Shown here: positions 1 through 7,952 of the stretch, one piece after another
How the letters are laid out: each line of letters begins with the position of its first letter
Position numbering within the stretch: the stretch's first letter is position 1
Assembly (NCBI GenBank): GCA_022758935.1
Contig: JAEMQG010000153.1
Span: 1-16,284, forward strand
Length of the DNA: 16,284 nucleotides
Reading direction: 5' to 3'
From: Candidatus Nitrosopumilus sp.
GTDB lineage: Archaea; Thermoproteota; Nitrososphaeria; Nitrososphaerales; Nitrosopumilaceae
The notes under the pieces: model-generated
Database searches by the model: none
What the model saw: the letters and a program-made list of their open reading frames with translations, nothing else
Told to the model about the DNA's origin: nothing
Translations under genes and position numbers: made by a program

Positions 1-66
1 AGAAATTGGAGTTGATTAGATTGTAAAATCCAGGTCCAACCCCAATAGTTGTGCTTGTTGTAACAA

Positions 67-109
67 ACTTACAAATTTTGTATTTAACATCAATGATCGA
101 TTTGTAAGT
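67..109. repeat. 10-bp perfect inverted repeat
   Basis: ACTTACAAAT at 67-76 and ATTTGTAAGT at 100-109 are perfect reverse complements with a 23-nt spacer. The repeat lies just past the stop of the minus-strand gene ending at 133, so in its mRNA it would form a 3' hairpin. It could be a 3'-UTR or terminator-like structure, or a protein-binding site. The repeat is seen directly; its role is inferred. Confidence 0.45.
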
Positions 110-132
110 GATTGTTTTATTGTATTCAAAAA

Positions 133-1749
133 CTAGGGGGTAATTATTCCTTGTTTGACTAAAAATTCAATTCCACTAATAAAGGAGTTATCATCTATGG
201 ATCCGTCTGCCCACCATCCAGCATTATTTTTAATCCAACTTGGAATTTCATTTGAGCCCGTACTGGCCCCATGAGTTGTAGGAATTTTCATAATTCCTTC
301 CTTGATCAAGAATTGAATCCCCTGAATGAAAGAGTTATCGTCGATGGATCCGTCTGCCCACCATCCAGCATTATTTTTAATCCATTGTGGGATTGGAGAT
401 TTCGGCGCCATTGTTGTGTTAGTGGACATGTGTTTTATTATTTCAAACTCAAATTCTTTAAAGAGATATTTTTCGTAATCAACGCCTCCTGATCCGATTA
501 ATCCTAACTGTATAGAGTATTTTCCTTCAGATGGGGCATCGATTATTCTAGTATCAATGCCATTTGGTAAATTGATCCCCAACAAATTTGGGTTACCACC
601 AGTGTTTGTAATTTCTTTCCCAGTTGGATCAGTTATTCCATACACATACCTTACATCATTAGATAGATTTCCTTGTGGATCAAAAAACACGATGGAAAAA
701 AGAAAATCATTACTTTGCGAAGATCGAGAATCATAAGATGCAAGAGCCTTGAATCCATTATCAAATAAAATTTCATTAGTCACAATTGATGGCTGAGATT
801 CAGGAGTGATTATTACTTTGATTTCAGACTCGGTGTTCTTGAGATTTTTTAGCTCCTCGTTATTTATCATAAAATGGATTACGTTAAAATCTTTGTTTGA
901 ATATTTATCATAATGAATATCTTTGGGGAGAATTAAAACATCATTGACTTTGCCAAAAAAACTATCCACGTTATTAAAAGGTATAAAATTTTTAGGAATT
1001 TCAAAATAATTTTTCAAATAAGCAGTATGCTCAATATGTTCCCAATTAAATGGTATTTGAAAGTTAATTGAGTGTGATGACTCATCATAGTGTAGTTTGG
1101 TTAAAGGATCTTGGAAATTTTTTGCTGAAATGGCATATTCAGTACCAGATGCAGTAATTATGAATGGTTGTACATTAGGTATGGATACAACAGTTTCAAA
1201 ATGAATGTCTTGGCTAGTTTGAGTTTTTGGATTTTTTGCTCCTATTATGTCAGTTTTTACGGTATATTGACCACTCTTGACAAATACTGGACCGGAGATC
1301 ACAGGTATGCTAGAAGGTGATGAGGTAAGAGCATTTGGCACGACGGGATCTTTGTCTCCAAAATATTTTGTGCATTTCCACAAATCTTCTTGCTCACAGC
1401 CAGATTTGGGTTGTATCTTTATATCAAGTTCACCATCCTTGTCAAAAAACATTTGATTTGCAACAAGCTGTGTACCATAAAATATTTGAACTCTATAACT
1501 AACACTTTCAATATTTATATTACTTAGAGTATCAAAAAATCTAATTTTCAAATTTACAGGAGATTGTGAATCAGGAATAAAATCAGGTGGAATTAATGAT
1601 GTTGTTACGGTCACTTCTCCGCTTCCAAAACTAATTGGTGGTGCCTGTTCTCCACCATGGTGTTGTGCATATGTTAAGGGAATAGTTGTAAGGAATATGA
1701 GCAATACAAAAAACACGTACAGTCGATAGAGCATATGAGACAGATTCAT
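133..1749 (-). CDS. Secreted protein with two C-terminal WIKNNAGWWADG modules
   Basis: A 538-residue exported protein. The frame is open to a TTG at 1776, but ATG at 1749 (or ATG at 1734) fits better: it gives a short n-region, a strong hydrophobic core and a TYAQ cleavage site near residue 28, and a TATA-like stretch lies at 1783-1797. Residues 30-440 look like extracellular beta-rich domains and I recognise no enzyme motif. The C-terminus has two near-identical modules of about 37 residues (453-490 and 502-538), each of the form IPxWIKNNAGWWADGSIDD followed by SFIxGIxFLxxxGI. This module recurs at the ends of many exported thaumarchaeal proteins; its function is not established, and attachment or cell-surface interaction is only a guess. 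A T-run follows the TAG stop. Secretion is well supported, the specific role is unknown. Confidence 0.85.
   Translation of the reverse strand: MNLSHMLYRLYVFFVLLIFLTTIPLTYAQHHGGEQAPPISFGSGEVTVTTSLIPPDFIPDSQSPVNLKIRFFDTLSNINIESVSYRVQIFYGTQLVANQMFFDKDGELDIKIQPKSGCEQEDLWKCTKYFGDKDPVVPNALTSSPSSIPVISGPVFVKSGQYTVKTDIIGAKNPKTQTSQDIHFETVVSIPNVQPFIITASGTEYAISAKNFQDPLTKLHYDESSHSINFQIPFNWEHIEHTAYLKNYFEIPKNFIPFNNVDSFFGKVNDVLILPKDIHYDKYSNKDFNVIHFMINNEELKNLKNTESEIKVIITPESQPSIVTNEILFDNGFKALASYDSRSSQSNDFLFSIVFFDPQGNLSNDVRYVYGITDPTGKEITNTGGNPNLLGINLPNGIDTRIIDAPSEGKYSIQLGLIGSGGVDYEKYLFKEFEFEIIKHMSTNTTMAPKSPIPQWIKNNAGWWADGSIDDNSFIQGIQFLIKEGIMKIPTTHGASTGSNEIPSWIKNNAGWWADGSIDDNSFISGIEFLVKQGIITP
197..384 (-). repeat. 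41-bp direct repeat within the C-terminal modules
   Basis: Positions 197-237 and 344-384 are identical over 41 bases, 147 nt (49 codons) apart. They encode the same part of the two WIKNNAGWWADGSIDD modules. Synonymous positions are unchanged in the core while the flanks differ, which points to recent duplication or gene conversion rather than protein-level constraint alone. Confidence 0.8.
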
Positions 1750-1782
1750 TGAAACAAAGCCGAACCATAATTTCAACTTTAG

Positions 1783-1797
1783 GATAAATTTGTAAAC
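1783..1797 (-). promoter_or_regulatory. Possible TATA-like element for the gene starting at 1749
   Basis: On the minus strand this reads GTTTACAAATTTATC, an AT-rich block in an otherwise mixed stretch. Its centre is about 40 nt upstream of ATG 1749, so a start of transcription about 27 nt downstream would leave a leader of roughly 14 nt. The match is weak. Confidence 0.3.
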
Positions 1798-2016
1798 GAA
1801 TCCAGGCAGGGTTGCAAAGATAAAAGGAATTTACTCAACAGGGCAGGCATGAATTTTAGATAGTTATAAAAAATTAAAATCTATTCAAGATCTGCAGCTT
1901 ATCAATGAGGATTTTATGCTGTTAATTATGTTGAAATGTATTATTAAGAATATAGTAGAAGGGATCAGTACAAATTCTTAGCATTCTATTATTACTTGGA
2001 TGGTAATTGTGGGGTA

Positions 2017-2874
2017 ATGCGCGTTACAACACTCTACGTTACAATTCTGACCATCATGCTATCCATGACAATATCTTCACATCAATCGTATGCACAAACA
2101 GATAACACACTTAACACGATTGAAGGAGATAAAATCAAAGACGATCCTATTTCTAAAAAAATTCTAAAAAATATCGAAATTGCAAAAAAACAGATTGCGG
2201 ACATAACTGAAAGTGCAAAGCAAAAAAAAGAACAACAAAAAATAATCAATGAAAAAAGAAAACTTACACAAACCAATCTAAATTTAGAATTAGAAAGACT
2301 AGGAAAAAGATATGAAGAATTCACCCCAGTTAATGCATTTAAAAAGTTTGTTTTGGGAGTTAATGCAACACATCAGGAAATTTACTGGGATCAATTTCAT
2401 TATCTCAATACAAAAATAACACTGGCAAAGGACGCCAGAGATATTGTTCTGAAGAATGGTGGGACCTACAGGGAGGCAATGACAGAGTACAACAAGTATG
2501 CAAAGATGTCCAGAGTGGAGATGATCAGCGTAATCAAAAATCTGAATATCAAGCATGGTTTTGCCGATAAGGACATTCAAACATATTTTGATGCGGATGC
2601 AAAGTTACCACGATTTGAAGATGACCTTAAAGCTCCATGTTATGGATGTGCATCAAGTATTTCAAAGATAAAGTTGGACACTGCTGAAACAAAAATTGTG
2701 CCTGTAGAAAAACCAGTTGAAAGCCTGAAAACGAGTCAAATCAAAATTCTAAAAGAAAAATTAACCAACATACAAAAGGAATTTTTGGATTCAAAAGACA
2801 GAGCAAAACAAAAGATGATGGTGCAAGAAATGAATGATGTCATAAAACAAATTCAAGATTTATCAAAGTCTTGA
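2017..2874 (+). CDS. Secreted alpha-helical protein with a CxxC motif
   Basis: A 285-residue exported protein of unknown function. The frame opens with TTG at 1996, but ATG 2017 gives a clean signal peptide: basic MR start, hydrophobic core to about residue 23, and cleavage in SYAQT near residue 26. Residues 40-100 are very rich in Lys, Gln and Glu and should form a long, probably coiled-coil helix. The middle (about 100-200) is charged and helical with several aromatic residues. A single CYGC pair lies at 208-211, able to form a disulfide or bind a metal. The last 45 residues are helical again. There is no transmembrane segment after the signal peptide and no PEFG tail, so the product is probably released or held by partners. 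The gene stands alone between two minus-strand genes. I do not recognise the family. Confidence 0.8.
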   Translation: MRVTTLYVTILTIMLSMTISSHQSYAQTDNTLNTIEGDKIKDDPISKKILKNIEIAKKQIADITESAKQKKEQQKIINEKRKLTQTNLNLELERLGKRYEEFTPVNAFKKFVLGVNATHQEIYWDQFHYLNTKITLAKDARDIVLKNGGTYREAMTEYNKYAKMSRVEMISVIKNLNIKHGFADKDIQTYFDADAKLPRFEDDLKAPCYGCASSISKIKLDTAETKIVPVEKPVESLKTSQIKILKEKLTNIQKEFLDSKDRAKQKMMVQEMNDVIKQIQDLSKS

Positions 2875-2883
2875 AACTTTTTT
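2865..2883 (+). terminator. Stem-loop plus T-run at the gene end
   Basis: AAAGT (2865-2869) pairs with ACTTT (2876-2880) around a 6-nt loop, and an uninterrupted T-run covers 2878-2883. The hairpin overlaps the TGA stop of the plus-strand gene. T-runs alone can stop archaeal RNA polymerase; the added stem makes this a good candidate. Confidence 0.5.
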
Positions 2884-3124
2884 CCTTTATCAAAATTTAA
2901 GAGATAAAAATTAAACATCAAATTTACAATGAAGGGTAAAAATCAGAGTAGTGAATTTCAATGTTGCGATAGATTTGGAGAATTTGATTTAACATTAAAC
3001 AAAATACCATAAAAGTAGGTATGAGTGGTTATTTCCTGTATTTTTTATGATTTTTTGTACGGAAATAAAATTTAAGAGGGCCACAATCATAAAATTATCA
3101 TAGTCAAAAGAGTTGCTTTAGAGA

Positions 3125-5653
3125 TTAGAATGGAACGATGATTTTTCTAGAGACTAGATTTTTAATGGCATTATCAAGATCATTGTCAGTTATCAATTTT
3201 TTGGCATTCCAATCATAAATTCGTTTAATCCATACAGGATATTTCTCAAAAGATGCTTCTTGAGGTAAATCAGAGATTGATACGATCTGAATATTTTGTT
3301 CTTTGAGATATCCAATTAATTCTTTAAGTTGTTGGATACGCTCCTTATTTACTTGATTTATAATTTCGCCGCCATTATCTCGCATCGCAAAGTCAGAGGG
3401 TTGCATACTTACTAAGGCATATTTGTACTGGTTTTGTTGCACCTGTATCTTTGCTGAGAATTTGTCAATGATGGTTCCTTTATAGAAAGGATCATCTTCG
3501 AGCAAGGATGTCAAAGAGGATGTTTCTGGGATATGAAATGGTTTTGATTTGAAATCTGGTTTGTCTGTTGAGGAGATTCCACTAAGATAGGAAATATTAT
3601 TCTCATGCATTGCAGTAATGGTATCTTCATTGAACTTACCAAATGGTACTGAGAATGTATTTGATTTGACCCCCAAAATATCAGATAATTGTTGGTTGGT
3701 CTGTTTAATACTGGCCGATTGCTCTTCTAAACCATATGAGGAATGGTCAACATATTCCCAACCTCTTATCGCCACAGAAATGTTATCGTGATCTTTTATT
3801 TTTTGTTTTAAAAAGTCAACGGCTTTAGGATCGGTACCAAAAAACTTGCCAATCACACTAATTGAAACAGGAACGTTATTTTTAGAAAATGTATCAATCA
3901 TCTCATTTTGAACATCATTTATCCAAAAGTCTTGCACGTTGTCTATTTTGAACGCAATACAGTTGCAATTTTTATCTATGGGTTTATTTCGGTCATCAAT
4001 TACTATAGGAACGGTATTTTGGAACTTTTCGGTTTTAAATTTATCAATTTTCCCTATAGGAGTTAGAATGTATCCATTTGATTTTATTTCAGTGATCAGA
4101 CTTTTGAGCTCATCAATTTTTGCTTGATTAACCACATTCACATACGCGCCATTCTCAAAATTTGAAAAGTCGTTTGGGTGCATCATAACTACGGCATATC
4201 CATAATCAAAGAGACTGTCGTTTATCTGCTCCATGATCACATCAGGTGGTATTGGGATCCAACGATTAGTAGATGGATCTAGTGTTCCAGTATAGGCAGC
4301 AACGTCAAAATGATAAAAGTCAGAATTTACAAATTTCGGCGGAATTTCTACAGCAATAGATGAACTAAGATGAGTATAGCCATATTTTTTTAGGAGTGGA
4401 GTTGTGTCACGATTAAAATAGTTTTCAGGGGGAATGAAGACCTTAGGTTTTACATTAAATATTTCTTGGATTTTATGATCAGTTTTATTGACAGAGTTTT
4501 CCTCTTCAGACAAAGGAAGATTCAGTTGATGGTTATAACTATGACTTGCAATTTCAAACCTTGGATTTGAGGCCATTTGTTCTTTTATAGCATTAGTTAT
4601 TTTTTGATCATTTCCTATTGCGCCGCCGATTACGCCTATTGTAATGCCTACATCCATGTCTCCAGTTAATTTGAGTACTTCAAGTTGTGCATTATTCAAA
4701 AAATAATCTTGGACATCATCAAATCTAAATGCAACACAATTACAGTATAAAGAATCAGTGTTTAGTTGAGGATCATTCAAAAAAATCTTGACGGGTTGAA
4801 TGGATCCAGAAAGTGTGACTTTTTTTGATGCAAGTATTTTACCCTCATTTGAAACAACATGAAATGCATACGTTCCGACAGGGATGTTGGTAATTGTGGC
4901 ATCACCTCTGGATGAGACGGCGGATTCAGTTATTTTGTTTTTCTTTTTATCGTTAACTTGTATAGTAAAACTACCATCAGATTTTGAGACTTTGTTTTTT
5001 TCATCGTGGTATACTTCAATTGGAATAACTGAGTCGATTATTTTGGGCCATGGCGTTACAATTTTAATCTCATGTTGTTCAAATGAGGTTACTCGAAGTT
5101 TTTTATACGAAAATGTTATTGAAGGATCGATAACTACATCCACATCATAATATTGATCATGTAAAGTTTGAGGAATCCAAAATATTATAGTGTCCCCGTT
5201 CAAGTCAGTCTTGTCTTGGCTTACAAAATTTCCATTCATTGTTTTGACAATTACGTCTACGTTTTTGATTGGAGTTCCAAGATCACTAAAAAATACAGCG
5301 AATTTAACTCCTCCGGGTGAATTTATTGGAATTGTAAAATCGTTCTTTACTTGTTTGAGTTCGTAGTACCCTACACCCTGGTAAAGATCCTTAAAATAGA
5401 CTTCAATTTTGTACTTGTGATTAAGTGAAAGACCAGTTATATCAGTAGGATTACTTTGTAATAGAATTTCTTTTAAAGGGACTTTCTCTAAATCTTTGTA
5501 TACCTTGAGGGACATGTCTGTAAAACTGGCCTTTGAACCGGTGTCATATGTTAGTAAAAGAGAGATATCACCAGTTTCTTCTGCAGCAAAAGAATTTTGA
5601 GTCAGTAATGAAAAAGCGAATAAAAACAGCGCAGAATAAAGAATAATCCTCAT
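3125..5653 (-). CDS. Secreted protein with tandem polysaccharide-deacetylase domains, the second degenerate
   Basis: An 842-residue exported protein. The frame is open to ATG 5731, but ATG 5653 begins a standard signal peptide (MRIILYSALFLFAF, cleavage after NSFA), so I prefer it; the longer start would add 26 residues before that segment. Residues 25-290 look like beta-sandwich repeats. A first NodB-type domain (about 302-540) has FRFDD (312-313) for motif 1, HSYNH (371 and 375) for motif 2 and MMHPNDF (His492) near its end: the expected metal and catalytic residues. A second copy (about 563-795) starts in the same way but has D-N, then Arg630 and Tyr634 in place of the two His, and Gln751 in place of the late His. 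CNC precedes both copies. The last 39 residues (YPVWIKRIYDWNAK onward) look like a divergent form of the module ending the gene at 133. Likely role: deacetylation of a cell-surface or external glycan. The gene follows mce and could be co-transcribed. Confidence 0.85.
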   Translation of the reverse strand: MRIILYSALFLFAFSLLTQNSFAAEETGDISLLLTYDTGSKASFTDMSLKVYKDLEKVPLKEILLQSNPTDITGLSLNHKYKIEVYFKDLYQGVGYYELKQVKNDFTIPINSPGGVKFAVFFSDLGTPIKNVDVIVKTMNGNFVSQDKTDLNGDTIIFWIPQTLHDQYYDVDVVIDPSITFSYKKLRVTSFEQHEIKIVTPWPKIIDSVIPIEVYHDEKNKVSKSDGSFTIQVNDKKKNKITESAVSSRGDATITNIPVGTYAFHVVSNEGKILASKKVTLSGSIQPVKIFLNDPQLNTDSLYCNCVAFRFDDVQDYFLNNAQLEVLKLTGDMDVGITIGVIGGAIGNDQKITNAIKEQMASNPRFEIASHSYNHQLNLPLSEEENSVNKTDHKIQEIFNVKPKVFIPPENYFNRDTTPLLKKYGYTHLSSSIAVEIPPKFVNSDFYHFDVAAYTGTLDPSTNRWIPIPPDVIMEQINDSLFDYGYAVVMMHPNDFSNFENGAYVNVVNQAKIDELKSLITEIKSNGYILTPIGKIDKFKTEKFQNTVPIVIDDRNKPIDKNCNCIAFKIDNVQDFWINDVQNEMIDTFSKNNVPVSISVIGKFFGTDPKAVDFLKQKIKDHDNISVAIRGWEYVDHSSYGLEEQSASIKQTNQQLSDILGVKSNTFSVPFGKFNEDTITAMHENNISYLSGISSTDKPDFKSKPFHIPETSSLTSLLEDDPFYKGTIIDKFSAKIQVQQNQYKYALVSMQPSDFAMRDNGGEIINQVNKERIQQLKELIGYLKEQNIQIVSISDLPQEASFEKYPVWIKRIYDWNAKKLITDNDLDNAIKNLVSRKIIVPF

Positions 5654-5767
5654 GTCAATTTTCACAGTAATCTTACTGGTTACTTTGTTTTTGGTATTAA
5701 TATATTTGGAGATGTCCATAAAATAACGCATATATGAAATAGCAGTGATTTGTGTAATGAAATTAGA

Positions 5768-6205
5768 CTAGATTTTAGATTTAGTGTGTAATGATGAGGT
5801 AAGATTAAGACCATTGGGATGAGAGCAAAGTTCTGTAAGAACACCGTGGAGTGACTTTGGATGAATAAATGTAACTTTGGTGCCAGCAGACCCAGGTCTA
5901 ACTTGTCCTAAGAATTGTATTCCACAGCCTTCCATTCTTGAAACCTCTTCTTCAATATTATCAGTTTCCAGTGCCAAGTGGTGTAAGCCAGGTCCCTTTT
6001 TATCAAGGAATTTTTTGATTGGGCTATTCTCCCTAGTCGGTTGCATCAATTCAATTCGGGCATTCTCAAGATGAATGATTGCTACCTTGACACCTTCTGT
6101 TTCAACTGTTTCAAATTCAACATGTGCAACACCAAATGCTTGCTGATAAATTTTGGCAGATTCTTCAACATTGTTTACTGCAATTGCAATATGATCAATT
6201 TTCAT
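5768..6205 (-). CDS. mce: Methylmalonyl-CoA epimerase
   Basis: A 145-residue cytoplasmic enzyme of the vicinal-oxygen-chelate fold. It interconverts S- and R-methylmalonyl-CoA, supplying the R form to the mutase. Start chosen at ATG 6205 (MKIDHIAIAV), which matches the usual family start and has AAGGT about 7 nt upstream; an in-frame ATG at 6223 would add six residues. The metal ligands of the family are visible: His5 (KIDHIAIAV), Gln55 (IELMQP), a His in LHHLALE (75/76) and Glu125 (LTELCS). Length is normal for the family. It lies 137 nt after the mutase chain, with a possible promoter of its own between, and 114 nt before the deacetylase gene. In thaumarchaea this enzyme acts in the 3HP/4HB carbon-fixation cycle. 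Confidence 0.95.
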   Translation of the reverse strand: MKIDHIAIAVNNVEESAKIYQQAFGVAHVEFETVETEGVKVAIIHLENARIELMQPTRENSPIKKFLDKKGPGLHHLALETDNIEEEVSRMEGCGIQFLGQVRPGSAGTKVTFIHPKSLHGVLTELCSHPNGLNLTSSLHTKSKI

Positions 6206-6237
6206 CTGAAATACCTTGTACATTCATAGTATTAATT

Positions 6238-6250
6238 GGTTTTATTTAAT
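6238..6250 (-). promoter_or_regulatory. Possible TATA-like element upstream of mce
   Basis: The minus strand reads ATTAAATAAAACC within the 137-nt spacer between the mutase and epimerase genes, the only large gap inside the cluster. Its position would give a leader of about 13 nt before ATG 6205. AT-rich background makes this a weak call; mce could equally be read from upstream. Confidence 0.3.
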
Positions 6251-6342
6251 TCAAGAATGTAAATTTAAGGAAAAATGAGGCAATAATATGTTAGTTTAAA
6301 TTTTTAAAATATCAAGATATGTTTGAAAGTTTACAGATATGC

Positions 6343-7947
6343 TCAAAATACTTCTTTTGGACGATATTCGCCAAACACTTCTCTAAACGTGTTGCTAATT
6401 TCACCAGTAGTTGCAAATGCTTTTGCAGATGCAATAATGTATGGCATTAGATTTTTATCAGTATCTGCGGCACTTTTCATTGCAGATAACGCTTTTTCAA
6501 GTTTTGTATTATCCCGCGATGCTCTTAGTTGTTGAAGGGCTTTATTTTGTTGAATTTCAATTCTACCATCGATTCGTAATAACTCAGGAGACTTTTCTTC
6601 AACTTCAGAGTATTTGTTTACACCAACTAGTATTCTATCACCGGCATCAGCTTCCTTCTTTAGTCGATATGCATTTTGTCTAATTTCAGATTGAAAGAAT
6701 CCTTTTTCAATTGCTTTAATTGAGCCCCCCATTTTCTCAATTTTTTTAAGATAATTCCAAACTTCTGATTCAATTTGATCAGATAGTTCCTCAAGATAAA
6801 AAGAACCTGCCATCGGATCTACGGTTTTGGTAATCCCACTTTCATGGGCCACTATTTGCTGTGTCCTAAGAGCAATTTTGGCAGATTCCTGGGTTGGAAG
6901 AGACAGAGCTTCATCTCTGGAATTTGTGTGTAATGACTGAGTTCCACCCATTACAGCTGCCATTGTCTGTATTGCAACTCGTACAATGTTATTGTCTGAT
7001 TGCTGTGCAGTTAGAGATTCACCGCTTGTTTGAGTATGAAATTTTAGTTGTAACGAACGGGGATTTTTTGCATGAAACTTTTCTTTAAGTATTTTAGCAT
7101 AAACTTTTCTTGCAACTCTAAATTTTGCAACTTCTTCAAAGAATTCAATCGTACAACAAAAGAAAAACGAAAGTCGTGGGGCAAAGTCATCAATTTTCAA
7201 CCCCCTCTCAATGCACGTCTCAATATAGGCAATAGCATTTGCAATTGTAAATGCAATTTCTTGTGTTGCAGTACATCCAGCTTCTCTCATATGATAACCA
7301 GAAATTGAAACAGGGTACCACTGTGGAACTTTTTCAGCGCAATAGCCGATCATGTCGCCAATTAATCGCATCGAAGGCTGTGGAGGATAAATGTAGGTAT
7401 TTCTTGCAATGTATTCTTTGAGAATATCATTTTGTGTAGTACCCCTCAACTCAGCACTAGAAAATCCTTGGGATTCCCCTACTGCGATATAGTATGCAAG
7501 TAATGTTGATGCAGTAGAATTGATTGTCATTGAAGAGCTGACTTTACCAAGTGGAATTCCATCAAAAGCAATCATCATGTCTTTAATAGATGCAATAGAG
7601 ACCCCAACTTTTCCAACTTCGCCTTCTGCCTGTGGTGAATCTGGATCATATCCAATTTGAGTTGGAAGATCAAAAGCCATGCTTAACCCAGTTTGGCCTT
7701 TTTCAAGCATGAATTTGAATCGCTCATTAGTTAGTTTTGCATCTCCAAAACCAGAATATTGTCTCATTGTCCAGAATTTTTCACGAAACATCTCAGGATG
7801 AATTCCACGGGTAAACGGATATGCCCCAGAATCCTCTTTAGTATATTTTTTTGCGGATCTTTGATAAATCCTCTTTACTGAAAAATTAGAATCAGTCAGG
7901 TATTGTTTTGATGGTTCTTTTTTTGAGACACTTTGTTTTTTTGCCAT
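6343..7947 (-). CDS. mcmA: Methylmalonyl-CoA mutase, catalytic (large) chain
   Basis: A 534-residue catalytic chain of the adenosylcobalamin-dependent mutase, converting R-methylmalonyl-CoA to succinyl-CoA. It is the two-chain type: it ends after the TIM-barrel domain with no DxHxxG cobalamin-binding domain. Family residues are present: RQYSGFG (Tyr64) and PSMR (Arg194), the pair that marks methylmalonyl-CoA mutase against isobutyryl-CoA mutase (Phe and Gln there), plus GTTQND (Gln172) and SGYHMREAG (Tyr218, His219). ATG 7947 is preferred: AGTGA lies a few bases upstream. A GTG at 7956 is also possible and would overlap the meaB stop as GTGA. The first 25 residues are a basic, probably disordered extension. 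The tight link to meaB implies co-translation. In thaumarchaea this is a step of the 3HP/4HB cycle. Confidence 0.95.
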   Translation of the reverse strand: MAKKQSVSKKEPSKQYLTDSNFSVKRIYQRSAKKYTKEDSGAYPFTRGIHPEMFREKFWTMRQYSGFGDAKLTNERFKFMLEKGQTGLSMAFDLPTQIGYDPDSPQAEGEVGKVGVSIASIKDMMIAFDGIPLGKVSSSMTINSTASTLLAYYIAVGESQGFSSAELRGTTQNDILKEYIARNTYIYPPQPSMRLIGDMIGYCAEKVPQWYPVSISGYHMREAGCTATQEIAFTIANAIAYIETCIERGLKIDDFAPRLSFFFCCTIEFFEEVAKFRVARKVYAKILKEKFHAKNPRSLQLKFHTQTSGESLTAQQSDNNIVRVAIQTMAAVMGGTQSLHTNSRDEALSLPTQESAKIALRTQQIVAHESGITKTVDPMAGSFYLEELSDQIESEVWNYLKKIEKMGGSIKAIEKGFFQSEIRQNAYRLKKEADAGDRILVGVNKYSEVEEKSPELLRIDGRIEIQQNKALQQLRASRDNTKLEKALSAMKSAADTDKNLMPYIIASAKAFATTGEISNTFREVFGEYRPKEVF

Positions 7948-7952
7948 ATTTT

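Noticed and set aside
1..26. Possible 3' end of a plus-strand gene at the left edge (frames ending at 19 or 26)
   Set aside because: Only five to seven codons are visible in each frame, which cannot be told from chance.
1779..1850. 23-codon minus-strand ORF just upstream of the secreted-protein gene
   Set aside because: It covers the likely promoter of that gene and shows no protein-like features beyond a hydrophobic start.
2929..3012. 27-codon plus-strand ORF (begins MKGKNQSSEFQCC) with an AATTTAAG box about 30 nt upstream
   Set aside because: Too short and with no recognisable pattern; an AT-box at this distance is common by chance in this DNA. Conservation would be needed to call it.
6240..6342. 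Spacer between mutase and epimerase genes as a riboswitch, for example cobalamin-responsive
   Set aside because: It is AT-rich throughout, has no B12-box-like sequence and no strong stems.
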